A DNA stretch of 64,000 nt from JADKIH01 sp043747595 (GTDB lineage: Bacteria; Bacteroidota; Bacteroidia; AKYH767-A; 2013-40CM-41-45). The stretch spans positions 1-64,000 of the forward strand of contig JAYTOX010000033.1 in the NCBI GenBank assembly GCA_043747595.1. Direction: 5' to 3'. The translations under genes and the position numbers were made by a program. Positions 27,201-35,504 of the stretch are shown here, in pieces. Position 1 is the first letter of the stretch, and every line of letters begins with the position of its first letter. The notes beneath the pieces are model-generated. The model did not search any database, was not told the DNA's origin, and was given only the letters and a program-made list of their open reading frames with translations.

Positions 27201-28036
27201 ATTTGATTCCCTGTTGTGTTTGCAGAAACCGCTTGCGTATTATTCAAAAATGCAGTAGTAGCAGAAGTATATGTCATTGCCACTGCAGCACCCGGAGTCC
27301 AAGTATAAGTAGTTCCAAGTGCAGGAAAATTTGTTGATGACATATTTGCTACAGCAGAAAGAGATGTTCCTGCAACAGAACTACTCCATGTAGTAGTTCC
27401 ATTCGTAATACTTCGAATATTGTAGTCAGAAGTTATGCTTCCCAACAAACCAATATTCCCGGCTTCACCGGCTACATCTGCACATGTATTTGCACCCATA
27501 ACAGTTGCATCAGTCGACGAGCCCCAAACCACTTGCACAGTGTTACTAGTTTCATTTAAAATAATTTGAAACGTCCAGTGATTCTGATTAGTATTTCCAT
27601 AATGATCGCAATCAGTCCACTGAACAACATATTGCCGATTGGGAGCTGTACCTCTTGAATTATAAATAATAGTAGATGTAGCACTCGCACCAACCAGATC
27701 AGTTCCATATCCGGCAATAGAATTAATAGCACTAGTTTGTAGTCCACAATAAACATCTGCGTTTACGCCGCCAAGTGTAATAAATCCATTGGCATTGATC
27801 CCAAGAGTAGTATAATTCGTTCCGTTATAATTAAAAGAAAATGGAATTGTTAATAATGCAGAAGAACCATCATCCCAAGAACTGGAATACAAAGTTGTTC
27901 CGGTGATGGCAGTATAATTTCCAATGGAATTTGAAAAAACATAATTCGATACAACAGCTTTCGAAGAAAAACCTGATATCAAAATTAATAAAAGTAAAAA
28001 ATAGTGAAAATGTGTTACTCGGTAATATATTTTCAT
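24266..28036 (-). CDS. Large secreted multidomain protein: kelch propeller, PKD-like and dockerin-like tail
   Basis: About 1,256 residues starting at MKIYYRVTHF; an ATG two codons upstream is equally possible. A signal peptide is followed by an N-terminal beta domain (GTTLYSSSWDDGSSALLTIPF) that opens many Bacteroidota surface proteins, a BNR/TNFR-like Cys-containing module (about 255-400), a kelch-type propeller (about 410-745; GRVYVAGGEYGTG, DGRVLQALVAG, DGRAFFVGATG), a galactose-oxidase-like beta-sandwich (about 755-865) and PKD-like repeats. The C-terminus holds two Asp-rich loops (SGDVSNGVTAGSKDGLI and DITGDKLVESSDYSMIENN) like dockerin calcium loops, not a YPNP sorting domain. Oxidase Cu ligands were not identified. 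Probably surface adhesion or carbohydrate binding; this is inference. Confidence 0.75.
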   Translation of the reverse strand: MKIYYRVTHFHYFLLLLILISGFSSKAVVSNYVFSNSIGNYTAITGTTLYSSSWDDGSSALLTIPFSFNYNGTNYTTLGINANGFITLGGVNADVYCGLQTSAINSIAGYGTDLVGASATSTIIYNSRGTAPNRQYVVQWTDCDHYGNTNQNHWTFQIILNETSNTVQVVWGSSTDATVMGANTCADVAGEAGNIGLLGSITSDYNIRSITNGTTTWSSSVAGTSLSAVANMSSTNFPALGTTYTWTPGAAVAMTYTSATTAFLNNTQAVSANTTGNQILQVQVVTSGTSTPYSVSSMTFSTAGCTNPSGDITNAKIYFTGNSSTFSSTTQYGSTFTGPNGSYTVTGSATLSEGTNYFWVTYDIKSTATLGDALSGCCTQIIGTGTMGTRVPSVTCPPGSQTISQVGSWTALPNAAPSASGGVMLLLSDGTIMCKTSAGGTDGYGNLWNKLTPNAQGSYVNGTWSTLAAMTSTRLYFSTQILKDGRVYVAGGEYGTGLAKGEVYNPINNTWTATPNPSANVSDANSAILEDGRVLQALVAGTLRGTTIYNPTTNTYATGPTCNGIHNESSWVKLTDNSILFIDRLSTNSERYIPASNTWVVDATVPVQLYDAFGDESGVAILLPDGRAFFVGATGKTAYYTPSGTASPGSWAAGPDVPSGKGQPDAPGAMMVNGKILLSVSLIPTSANHFPPPTSFYEFDYLTNTYTLINAPGGGTSLNISSYVTNFLDLPDGNILYSRQGSSQYYIYSPSGTPLVAGKPTISNVIANGCNAYTITGTKFNGISEGANYGDDWQMSSNYPVIRLTSGSNVYYVRTFNWNSTGVRRGNLPDTTQFTIPATVPAGNYSLVVTANGIASDPIAFTVYSSATLSSSLTPPTICTGNLFTYTPTSNFTTATFTWTRAAVAGISNTAITIPQTSNPNEALINTTSSPVNVVYSYTVDANGCTTNNQSVTVIVDPNLPVITNGSISSSQCKNSSVNIPFTVVCNYNSGNIFTAQLSDAAGSFSSPISIGTLSSVTSGTISAFIPSSVSIGSAYRIRIVSSSPAVIGNNNGTNITINSCSFSFNVKLLIQGFYLGSGTMRACVDPILYPTLCDTVAIELHNSTSPFATVDISTSTIDLSGNGVFSFLSSELGLSYYLVIKHRNALETWSASAVTMTSNGSYDFSNAISKAYGSNEVNVSAGVYAIWSGDVSNGVTAGSKDGLINTSDFTELQNSVTTFLNAYNFHDITGDKLVESSDYSMIENNVKLNVALIRP

Positions 28037-28042
28037 GCACAT

Positions 28043-28455
28043 GACATTAATAATTATTTTCTTTACTTTTAAAACTGAAATGATAAATCAGAACTATTTT
28101 TATCAAAATATATGTATTGAAAAACAAAATTTTGAACCAATTGAAAAGTCAAACTATTCATTTGATGATTTCCGGCACAATTCCTTTTAACTAAAATACA
28201 GGTAGCCATGTATTCCTCGCACATAACTATGCATATTTAAGAAATTTTATCCGTTTGGAGAAATTTTTTACCTCTGTAAATAAGAAATACTCACCTAAAA
28301 TCCCTCTGAAAACAACCTAAATCAAAATACTTGTTAATTTCCTTTACGAACCATCTACTATGATTGGTAAAAATTGCAAAAATTGGATGAAATAAAATTA
28401 AACCCTATTATTTTTATCTATTAAAACGATCTCTTTCCAAATTTACCTGGCGTAT
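28043..28455. other. AT-rich spacer between divergent genes
   Basis: Sequence between the large secreted protein gene (leftward) and the pseudouridine synthase gene (rightward). It should hold both promoters; only the rightward one is clear. No repeats or small genes are seen. Confidence 0.4.
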
Positions 28456-28456
28456 T

Positions 28457-28488
28457 TTTGAAAATACAAGCAGATAAAAGTAGCTTTG
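28457..28488 (+). promoter_or_regulatory. Promoter of the pseudouridine synthase gene
   Basis: TTTG (28457-28460), a 20-base spacer and TAGCTTTG (28481-28488) match the Bacteroidota consensus TTTG / TAnnTTTG. The transcription start should fall near 28494, giving a leader of about 36 bases. Confidence 0.55.
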
Positions 28489-28529
28489 CAGAAATTTAAA
28501 ATAAAAAATCAAGAACAGTAACATCCATT

Positions 28530-29096
28530 ATGATCAAACACCAACACTTTATTTTGCATAAACCATTCGGATATCTAAGTCAATTTGTTTGTGAGCTAAA
28601 GAAGAAAAAACTCTTAGGTGAATTACATAATTTTCCGGAAGGAACAATGGCTATCGGGCGACTTGACGAAGAAAGTGAAGGATTAATTTTACTTACTACC
28701 GATGGACTGGTAAGTGAAAGTATTCGAAGCAAAAAAATTGAGAAGGAATATTATGTTCAGATTGATGGAATACTTGATGACGAATCATTAATAAAATTGC
28801 AACAAGGTGTAGAAATTGGAATACGTGATGTTAAATATATGACGTTACCTTGTAAAGTTCTACGACTAGAATCTGTTCCCGATTTCCCTCCAAGAACAAG
28901 AAAAATACGTGATGATCGACACGGACCAACGAGTTGGATATCTATTACAATTGGTGAAGGAAAATACAGACAAGTAAGAAAAATGACAGCTGCTGTTGGA
29001 TGTCCGACATTACGCTTGATAAGAGTTAGAGTTGGCAACAATCATTTAAACAACATGAAAGCAGGAGACGTTATTGAAGTAGAAAGTTTCTCATAG
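28530..29096 (+). CDS. RsuA/RluE-family 23S/16S rRNA pseudouridine synthase
   Basis: Cytoplasmic RNA-modifying enzyme that isomerises a uridine in rRNA. The 188-residue chain has the start-of-domain motif ILHKPFGYLSQF, the catalytic loop GRLDEESEGLILLT with Asp46 as nucleophile, IEKEYYVQIDG, and GKYRQVRKMTAAVGCPTLRLIRVRVG at the end. There is no N-terminal S4 domain, which together with the short length points to the RluE-like branch rather than RsuA or RluB. The exact uridine target cannot be read from sequence. It is monocistronic with its own promoter and converges on the next gene. Confidence 0.9.
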   Translation: MIKHQHFILHKPFGYLSQFVCELKKKKLLGELHNFPEGTMAIGRLDEESEGLILLTTDGLVSESIRSKKIEKEYYVQIDGILDDESLIKLQQGVEIGIRDVKYMTLPCKVLRLESVPDFPPRTRKIRDDRHGPTSWISITIGEGKYRQVRKMTAAVGCPTLRLIRVRVGNNHLNNMKAGDVIEVESFS

Positions 29097-29126
29097 TTAA
29101 ATTTTCCCAGATTAAAAAAGACATCC

Positions 29127-30206
29127 TTATTTTACTTTATAGTGTACTCCCCAATAAAGAACTCGATCTGCATCTTTCAGCGTACAATTCAAATTGTTTT
29201 TATAAATAGTACACGAATTTTCATCAAAAGGTCCGAACTTAATTCTTATCGCTTTTATTAATTCATTGTCTTCCTTTAAGCCGTAATAAATACCATTTGT
29301 TTCCAGCACGTAACTTCGTTCATTGTAACTACCATGAGAGATACATTCTAAGTAAATATTTCCAAATAAATTAACTTTCATATTAAAAGGCGAATCGGCA
29401 GCATAGTTTATTTTTGAATATAATGTTTTCTCCGAATAAGGATTGGCATGTGCGCTGCCATAAATTAATAAATTCAAATTGCCCGATGTTGATATTCCAT
29501 TATTAATTAACTCGAGAATACGGCTGTAAACAGCTTTGTCACGAACTTCTAAATTATCGGAATTCTGTAAGGCAGACAGTACAAAATTCGCTTCTTTCAA
29601 TTTCGATTTAAAATCTTTATTTGGCTGATTGATACTTAACTTTTGAATATACTTTTTAAAAGTAAATAAGTCTGCTTCATCTAACCCTTGAACTTTGATA
29701 CCATAGATAAACGATTTAATAACACTTAAATCAATTTCATTGGCAGCTAAAATATTCTTTAACTCATAAAAATAATTTTTATATGCTTCCAACCTTCCTC
29801 CTGCATTGCCGTGATCATATTCAAAGTCTGTTGCAATAAATCGTATATTCCGATTTAAATTTTTTATTTCCCGATAAAATTCTTTTTTCTGTTTATCGCT
29901 TCGAAGGATCGAATCAATTAATATTTCATTCGACGAATTGATGTATTTATTAATAAAATAAGCAATTGTAAATGGAGCTTCTATAAAAACATTTAGCGTA
30001 TCGCTAGTAGAAAAATGCTGAGTAAGTTTGGCAATAACATCTACATACTCCGGGAGATTAGTTTTTACTTCGTGACTTTCAGTAACGAACAATAATTTTC
30101 CCTTCAAACTATCGATCTCAGGATTAAACTGATCAGTATTTATTGTTTGCGCAATACATTGAAAAAATGTCATGCGAACAATCAGTACAACAATAAATAT
30201 TCTCAT
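29127..30206 (-). CDS. Secreted protein with EreA/ChaN-like features
   Basis: A 359-residue protein with a signal peptide (MRIFIVVLIVRMTFFQCIAQ). The mature region holds LLFVTESHEVKTNLPEY, VFIEAPFTIAYFINKYI, IRFIATDFEYDHGNAGGRL and LLIYGSAHANPYSE. The spacing of a Glu-x-His near the start, a Glu-x-Pro strand and a late Gly-x-x-His recalls the EreA/ChaN/TIKI superfamily (erythromycin esterase, haem-binding ChaN, metalloproteases), but sequence similarity is weak and function is not assigned. It lies 23 bp downstream of the T9SS subtilase gene and is probably co-transcribed with it. Confidence 0.5.
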   Translation of the reverse strand: MRIFIVVLIVRMTFFQCIAQTINTDQFNPEIDSLKGKLLFVTESHEVKTNLPEYVDVIAKLTQHFSTSDTLNVFIEAPFTIAYFINKYINSSNEILIDSILRSDKQKKEFYREIKNLNRNIRFIATDFEYDHGNAGGRLEAYKNYFYELKNILAANEIDLSVIKSFIYGIKVQGLDEADLFTFKKYIQKLSINQPNKDFKSKLKEANFVLSALQNSDNLEVRDKAVYSRILELINNGISTSGNLNLLIYGSAHANPYSEKTLYSKINYAADSPFNMKVNLFGNIYLECISHGSYNERSYVLETNGIYYGLKEDNELIKAIRIKFGPFDENSCTIYKNNLNCTLKDADRVLYWGVHYKVK

Positions 30207-30229
30207 AGAGTTATTTTCTAATCTGCTTC

Positions 30230-32482
30230 CTATTTTTTTAGGAACTTAGTAATTGAACTACCATTCTCAGAAGAAATTTTAAAATAATAAATTCCATTCG
30301 AGATAGCACTAAGATCAATTTTCTTTTTATTGTAGCCACCAACAACAGCCCATGATTGAAGCTCAACGGTTCTTCCAACAATATCGTAAATAGAGATGGA
30401 AAGATTTTCATTTTTCTTACTTACTAAATCAATTGAAAGTAATCCATCAGTTGGATTTGGATAAACCAATACATCATAAGCAGGAGTATTAATTGATGAT
30501 ATTCCTGGCGCCAATTGAGCAGCTCTAAGAACTGCACCCATCGCATTCACTTTTCCATTTCCCCAATTGTTATTACCTCCTTGTGGTATAACGCCTGTCC
30601 AACTATCTTGAATTGCTGTTAACGTATAAATATCTTTCACTTCTTGTGGAGTAAGATCATTTTTTACTTGCAATAACAAAGCAGTAATTCCTGTAACCGC
30701 AGGAGACGACATAGAAGTACCACTCAATTGACCATACGGATAATCGCGATTAGTAGTAGCAAAATGAATTTTATTTACGACATAAAGATAACTTGCTCCC
30801 GTAGACATAAACGCGCTATCGTATGAACTAATCGAAGAACCCACCGTTAGCCCCGGTCCTGTAATATCAGGTTTGATACGACCATCAACCGTTGGACCAT
30901 GGCTTGAGAAGGGAACTAAATTTCCTTTAGCTACATACGATGCATACGAATACGATTGCGCACTGATATTCGTCCATTGAACTTTAGAAGCATATGCTCC
31001 TACTGCAATAGCAGAATTAGTAGATGAAATATCTGAAATATTAGAAAGCTGATTGCCATTTACGGCATTGGAATAGTTGTAAGAACGAAATGCACCGTAG
31101 TAGCCAACAGTATTAGAAACAAAACTATTCCATAAATGTATAGTTCCATCACTTCCGGTTATCGATAGTAGAATTGTATCAGAGATTATTCCACTGTTGA
31201 TGTCAACAAAAATTCGAGGCTTACCATTGAAATCAGCATGATTCGTTACAACAGAAAGAAACAATGTATCGTTGTTAGAGCCAATTAGATTTATTGAATG
31301 AATGCTATCATCTAAACAAACTGAACCTGTAGAGGCAATTATACTTCCATTTTTCAAAGACACATTCAAACAAAATGTTTTTGCCGGCTCTCCCCAAATA
31401 TCTAACCAAGTTTTTTTTCCTTCAGGACTGTTAGCAATATTTAAAAATGTATTTACAATTGTATCATTAGACAAAAATGTTTTTTGAATATGAATTGAAT
31501 CGGTTCCGTTATTACCCGCCGAACAAACAAATATTTTCCCTGGCCCTGTTAAATTATCGAGCGCTTGACTAAACAAACTTGTTCCATCGTGCGGACCAAG
31601 CGGACTACCCCAACTTAAATTAACGACAGCCGGCTTACTAACAGAAGTAGCATAATCGTACACATAACTGATTCCATCGATCATATCAGAAATTCCGGTA
31701 TTGATCCATTGAGATTTATCAGGCGTCATAGCAACTAAAACTATATCTGACTTATACCCTATTCCTTTAAATTTTTTTCCTGCTGTCGGACTACCATAAC
31801 CAGAACCTGCACAGATTCCAGTAACGTGTGTTCCGTGTGTCTCTTCCAAATTGTCGGTTCCTTGATTCCACATTTGAAGAGTATCTGTAAGCTCTGTTCC
31901 ATAAGAAAAATTAGCAGGTGATGTGCCCGATGAATTTTTCTGCATCCAAACTCTTTTCACTCGATAATTTGTTCCGGCAGTATCGAAGAAAGAGGGATGG
32001 CCAAAATCAAATCCAACATCAACGACTCCAACAACAACATCTTTTCCGGTATAAGGCATTGGAAGGTTGTAACCACTATGTACAGAGTCAACACGCGTAT
32101 CAATTCTTGCATTATCTAAATTGGGAAATGTTGGAACATCTAATTCTAAATAGGAAATAGTAGAAAGTTCGGTAAGTTGACGAACTACGTTCAAAGGAAT
32201 TTGAACCGTGTAAATTAAACCAGCTTTTGTTCCAATTAAAACACCGAGTGATGTTAATTGGCTTTCAAAAAAAGAAGGAGAAATTTTAATTAGACCGCTA
32301 ATATAATTTTGATGATTGATTTGCTTATAGACATAACTTTTCGGAAGATCTGTTTCATCAGGATTCATAGCGAGATATTTTAAAAATATTCGAGTTTGAG
32401 GTGAGCAATGATTATTTCCTGATTGAGCAAAAACATTGATTGAAATAATCAATGCTAAAGATAATAAGTACACGTTTTTCAT
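30230..32482 (-). CDS. T9SS-secreted subtilisin-like serine protease (S8 family)
   Basis: Secreted endopeptidase, 750 residues. A signal peptide (MKNVYLLSLALIISINVFAQ) and an N-terminal propeptide-like region (to about 145) precede the catalytic domain. Catalytic Asp lies in VVVGVVDVGFDFGHPSF (DVG instead of the common DTG), His in EETHGTHVTGICAG, the oxyanion Asn in VCSAGNNG and Ser in GTSMSSPAVTGITALLL. An insert of roughly 130 residues sits between the Asn and the Ser, as in bacillopeptidase-like members. The last 80 residues are a type A T9SS sorting domain (YDVLVYPNPTDGLLSIDL). All catalytic residues are present, so it should be active outside the cell. Followed by the EreA/ChaN-like gene. 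Confidence 0.93.
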   Translation of the reverse strand: MKNVYLLSLALIISINVFAQSGNNHCSPQTRIFLKYLAMNPDETDLPKSYVYKQINHQNYISGLIKISPSFFESQLTSLGVLIGTKAGLIYTVQIPLNVVRQLTELSTISYLELDVPTFPNLDNARIDTRVDSVHSGYNLPMPYTGKDVVVGVVDVGFDFGHPSFFDTAGTNYRVKRVWMQKNSSGTSPANFSYGTELTDTLQMWNQGTDNLEETHGTHVTGICAGSGYGSPTAGKKFKGIGYKSDIVLVAMTPDKSQWINTGISDMIDGISYVYDYATSVSKPAVVNLSWGSPLGPHDGTSLFSQALDNLTGPGKIFVCSAGNNGTDSIHIQKTFLSNDTIVNTFLNIANSPEGKKTWLDIWGEPAKTFCLNVSLKNGSIIASTGSVCLDDSIHSINLIGSNNDTLFLSVVTNHADFNGKPRIFVDINSGIISDTILLSITGSDGTIHLWNSFVSNTVGYYGAFRSYNYSNAVNGNQLSNISDISSTNSAIAVGAYASKVQWTNISAQSYSYASYVAKGNLVPFSSHGPTVDGRIKPDITGPGLTVGSSISSYDSAFMSTGASYLYVVNKIHFATTNRDYPYGQLSGTSMSSPAVTGITALLLQVKNDLTPQEVKDIYTLTAIQDSWTGVIPQGGNNNWGNGKVNAMGAVLRAAQLAPGISSINTPAYDVLVYPNPTDGLLSIDLVSKKNENLSISIYDIVGRTVELQSWAVVGGYNKKKIDLSAISNGIYYFKISSENGSSITKFLKK

Positions 32483-32586
32483 AAGCTGATTTTATGTTGT
32501 AAAAATAGAAAAATTGTGATAAGAAATTCAGGAAAGCTAAATTCATAGCACTCCTTTTTCAACATAAAAGTCAAGTGCAACAACAG

Positions 32587-33636
32587 TTAAATTTGAACGG
32601 GATTACGTTTTACATAATCTTTTACACGAGGCGAAACTTCCGTGGCAAAAAGCTCGATCGAACGCATCATTTTCTCGTGAGGCATCGTTCCTACACTCAT
32701 TTGTGCAAGAAAACGAGTGTTACCAAATAATTTGTATTCAGCTATTATTTTTTGAGCCACTTCCTCCGGATTTCCAACTACAAGAGAACCTTCTTTGGAG
32801 CGCATCCAATCGAATTGATCTTTTGTCATACCTGACCATCCACGTTCTTTTCCTATTGTTGTCATCAATGCCGCATACGGTGGGTAGAATATTTCGGCAG
32901 CTTCTTTTGATGTATCTGCTACGAAGCAATGCGAATTAATACCCAACTCCAACTTATGCAGATCGTGACCTGCTAACTTATACGTCTCTTTGTAAAGATC
33001 GGTGAAGCCTACAAATTTACTTGGGCTACCACCGATAATTGCCAGTGCCAGAGGCAAACCAAGTTTACCGGCACGAATAGCAGATTGCGGAGTACCTCCT
33101 ACAGCAATCCAAATTGGAATTTCTTTTTGATAAGGGCGCGGATACACACCTGCATTTTTCAACGATGGACGTAATTTCCCTTCCCAACTTACTTTTTCAT
33201 TTTTATTAATGGCAAGCAGCAAATTTAATTTTTCGGAAAATAAAGTATCGTAATCCTCGAGATCATAACCAAACAAGGGAAATGATTCGATGAAAGAACC
33301 TCTGCCCGCCATTATCTCTGCCCTTCCTTCACTAAGCAAATCGACTGTTGCAAAACTTTGAAAGACACGCACAGGATCATCAGAACTTAAAACAGTGACA
33401 GCACTTGAGAGACGAATATTTTTTGTTTTCACAGCAGCAGCAGCAAGTACAACTGCCGGAGCAGAAACTAAAAATTCGTGACGATGATGTTCACCTATAG
33501 CAAATACATCCAAACCAAGTTGATCTGCTAATTCTATTTCCTTTATCAAATTTTTCATACGCTCACTGTCGGAATATTTTTTTCCTGTAACAGGATCCGG
33601 AGTAGCTTCTACGAAAGTGTAAATTCCTAATTGCAT
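32587..33636 (-). CDS. LLM-class flavin-dependent oxidoreductase
   Basis: Cytoplasmic enzyme of the luciferase-like monooxygenase superfamily (TIM barrel, uses FMN), 349 residues. Recognised by MQLGIYTFVEATPDP, the substrate-end strand LDVFAIGEHHRHEF, RLSSAVTVLSSDDPVRVFQSFATVDLLSEGRAEIMAGRGSF and IPIWIAVGGTPQSAIRAG. These match the group of Bacteroidota and Firmicute oxidoreductases of unknown substrate. It is monocistronic or loosely grouped with the dioxygenase gene on its right, 86 bp away. Confidence 0.9.
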   Translation of the reverse strand: MQLGIYTFVEATPDPVTGKKYSDSERMKNLIKEIELADQLGLDVFAIGEHHRHEFLVSAPAVVLAAAAVKTKNIRLSSAVTVLSSDDPVRVFQSFATVDLLSEGRAEIMAGRGSFIESFPLFGYDLEDYDTLFSEKLNLLLAINKNEKVSWEGKLRPSLKNAGVYPRPYQKEIPIWIAVGGTPQSAIRAGKLGLPLALAIIGGSPSKFVGFTDLYKETYKLAGHDLHKLELGINSHCFVADTSKEAAEIFYPPYAALMTTIGKERGWSGMTKDQFDWMRSKEGSLVVGNPEEVAQKIIAEYKLFGNTRFLAQMSVGTMPHEKMMRSIELFATEVSPRVKDYVKRNPVQI

Positions 33637-33722
33637 AATTTATTTTTAATAGAAATCGTGTCAAATTATTTTTGTGAAATAATAATTGTCAAAAACATTT
33701 TACTTTAACAACTGAAGAACCA

Positions 33723-34598
33723 TCATCCAATTTTAACACCTGTCATAGTGAGCGAACCACCTACAGCTTTGTCGTTAAAAAATTCTATGTCATCTTTTTT
33801 ATCTTGAAGAGCGAGCGAATAAAGTAACGGATAATAATGGTCGGGAGTAGGAATGGCCAATGCACCTGCTATCCCTAAATTTTGCCAATCGATTAATGCA
33901 TGATGATCGCCTGATATAATTTTTTGTTTGAAAAGTTGATTCATTTCAATCGCCCAATCGAATCCGAAATTATCATTAATATGATCGAAATCGACCATTC
34001 GCAAATTATGCACCATATTTCCCGAACCGATTATGAGAACACCTTTCTCGCGCAAAGTACTTAACTGCTTAGCTAAGTCGTAGTGATATTGACCGGGTTG
34101 ATGGTAGTCGATGCTTAACTGCAATACAGGAATAGTTGCTTCAGGATACATTTGTTTTACCACCGACCAAGTACCATGGTCTAATCCCCAATCGTGATCG
34201 AGCCCTACATTAGTGCTTGTAATTATTTTTTTCGTTTCTTCTGCGAGCAACGGATTACCGGGAGCGGGATATTGTACATCGAATAACTCCTGAGGAAATC
34301 CACCAAAATCATGAATGGTTTTTGGTTGATCCATTGCTGTTACATGAGTACCTTTAGTAAGCCAATGAGCGCTTATGCACAAAACGGCAGAAGGAGTTGG
34401 AATTTGTTTCGCCAACAATTTCCAAGTATGTGTAAATTCATTCGATTCTATACCATTCATAGGAGAACCATGACCAATAAAAAGCACCGGCATTTTTTTT
34501 CCTGTCTTTGGTAAAGAATCACCCAACGAAGTAATTGAACTTAAAGTCATCATAGCAAATGTGCTTTTGAGAATAGTTAGAAAATGCTTTCGATCCAT
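33723..34598 (-). CDS. YgiD-like extradiol (4,5-DOPA-type) dioxygenase
   Basis: Member of the class III extradiol ring-cleavage dioxygenases (LigB fold), 291 residues. Fe/Zn ligands are visible in PVLFIGHGSPMNGIE, AVLCISAHWLTKGTHVT and LDHDWGLDHGTWSV; GVLIIGSGNMVHNLR gives the late conserved His. E. coli YgiD opens L-DOPA, but the natural substrate here is unknown. An N-terminal hydrophobic extension (FLTILKSTFAMMTLSSITSLG) looks like a signal peptide, so the protein may be exported, unusual for this mostly cytoplasmic family. An upstream TAACTTTG element could be its -7 box. Confidence 0.87.
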   Translation of the reverse strand: MDRKHFLTILKSTFAMMTLSSITSLGDSLPKTGKKMPVLFIGHGSPMNGIESNEFTHTWKLLAKQIPTPSAVLCISAHWLTKGTHVTAMDQPKTIHDFGGFPQELFDVQYPAPGNPLLAEETKKIITSTNVGLDHDWGLDHGTWSVVKQMYPEATIPVLQLSIDYHQPGQYHYDLAKQLSTLREKGVLIIGSGNMVHNLRMVDFDHINDNFGFDWAIEMNQLFKQKIISGDHHALIDWQNLGIAGALAIPTPDHYYPLLYSLALQDKKDDIEFFNDKAVGGSLTMTGVKIG

Positions 34599-34631
34599 TG
34601 TATTACTTTTTTGACCAGTGAAGAGCAGATC

Positions 34632-34639
34632 AAAGTTAG
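34632..34639 (-). promoter_or_regulatory. Possible -7 element (TAACTTTG) of the dioxygenase gene
   Basis: The minus strand reads TAACTTTG about 33 bp before the ATG, matching TAnnTTTG. No well-placed TTG is seen at -33. Confidence 0.35.
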
Positions 34640-34731
34640 TAATCTTCCTTCAAAATAATTGCTTCAATCAATAAACAATTATCTAATTCTTTAATCGAAA
34701 AAATAAGTCTTAAATCTTAACCCAAACCAAT

Positions 34732-35421
34732 TCACACATTCAGTAAACGCAGCGCCTCCTTTTTACTCAACGGTTTTAATTCATGTTTTTCAACGAAAGA
34801 AATAACCCATTGAGAATTTGTTCGAGAATACTGTCGAAGGGCCCAACCAATTGCTTTTTGAAGGAAGAATTCTTTTGACGTATTATTTTCCATAATTCTA
34901 TCACTCAACCATTTCAAATCGGTGTTCTCTTTGTAATTCAGCTGGAAAATAATACACGCCCTTCGTTTCCAAAAATCAGTTGATTGACTCCACGATTTTA
35001 ATTCACTTAAGTAATCACCTTTATGATTTTCATAATACGGCCCAATCACTTTTGAACAAATGGTATCGACACTATCCCACCACGAATTTGTTTCGATGAG
35101 GTATTCAAAAAAATCGACCGACAAATCCTTCACCATTTTTTTATTTTTAGCCAATAGATCGCAGGCTACATAATGATATTCACGAAAAGGCATTTGCCAT
35201 AAATGACGAACTACCAATTCTAATTCTTTTGCATCGTTCGGTTTATAAACTACAAATAATTCCTTTTGAATAAAGTCGCGCATCGGTCGATTTAAACCTA
35301 AAAACTCGAACCGATCTTTCATATATGCTTTCATTGCGATCGCATTTTCGGCATCAGCATTTTCATCGAAAAGATTTTTTAGCTCTTTAAGGAACTGCTT
35401 TTGATTTATTTTTTCACTCAT
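34732..35421 (-). CDS. AlkD-type DNA glycosylase (DNA alkylation repair)
   Basis: Base-excision repair enzyme of the AlkD family that removes positively charged alkylpurines without flipping them out. The 229-residue protein is built of HEAT-like helical repeats. The catalytic patch is present: ETNSWWDSVD (Trp and Asp) and FWKRRACI (Arg), followed by FFLQKAIGWALRQYSRTN. It lies 83 bp downstream of mutS on the same strand, so two DNA-repair genes may be expressed together. Confidence 0.92.
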   Translation of the reverse strand: MSEKINQKQFLKELKNLFDENADAENAIAMKAYMKDRFEFLGLNRPMRDFIQKELFVVYKPNDAKELELVVRHLWQMPFREYHYVACDLLAKNKKMVKDLSVDFFEYLIETNSWWDSVDTICSKVIGPYYENHKGDYLSELKSWSQSTDFWKRRACIIFQLNYKENTDLKWLSDRIMENNTSKEFFLQKAIGWALRQYSRTNSQWVISFVEKHELKPLSKKEALRLLNV

Positions 35422-35504
35422 GAATATTGAAAGCTGAAACTTATACTAAAATATCATCAATAATAGTCTCTTCTTAAAAAGAATTTTTCATCTTGAACTA
35501 ACTT

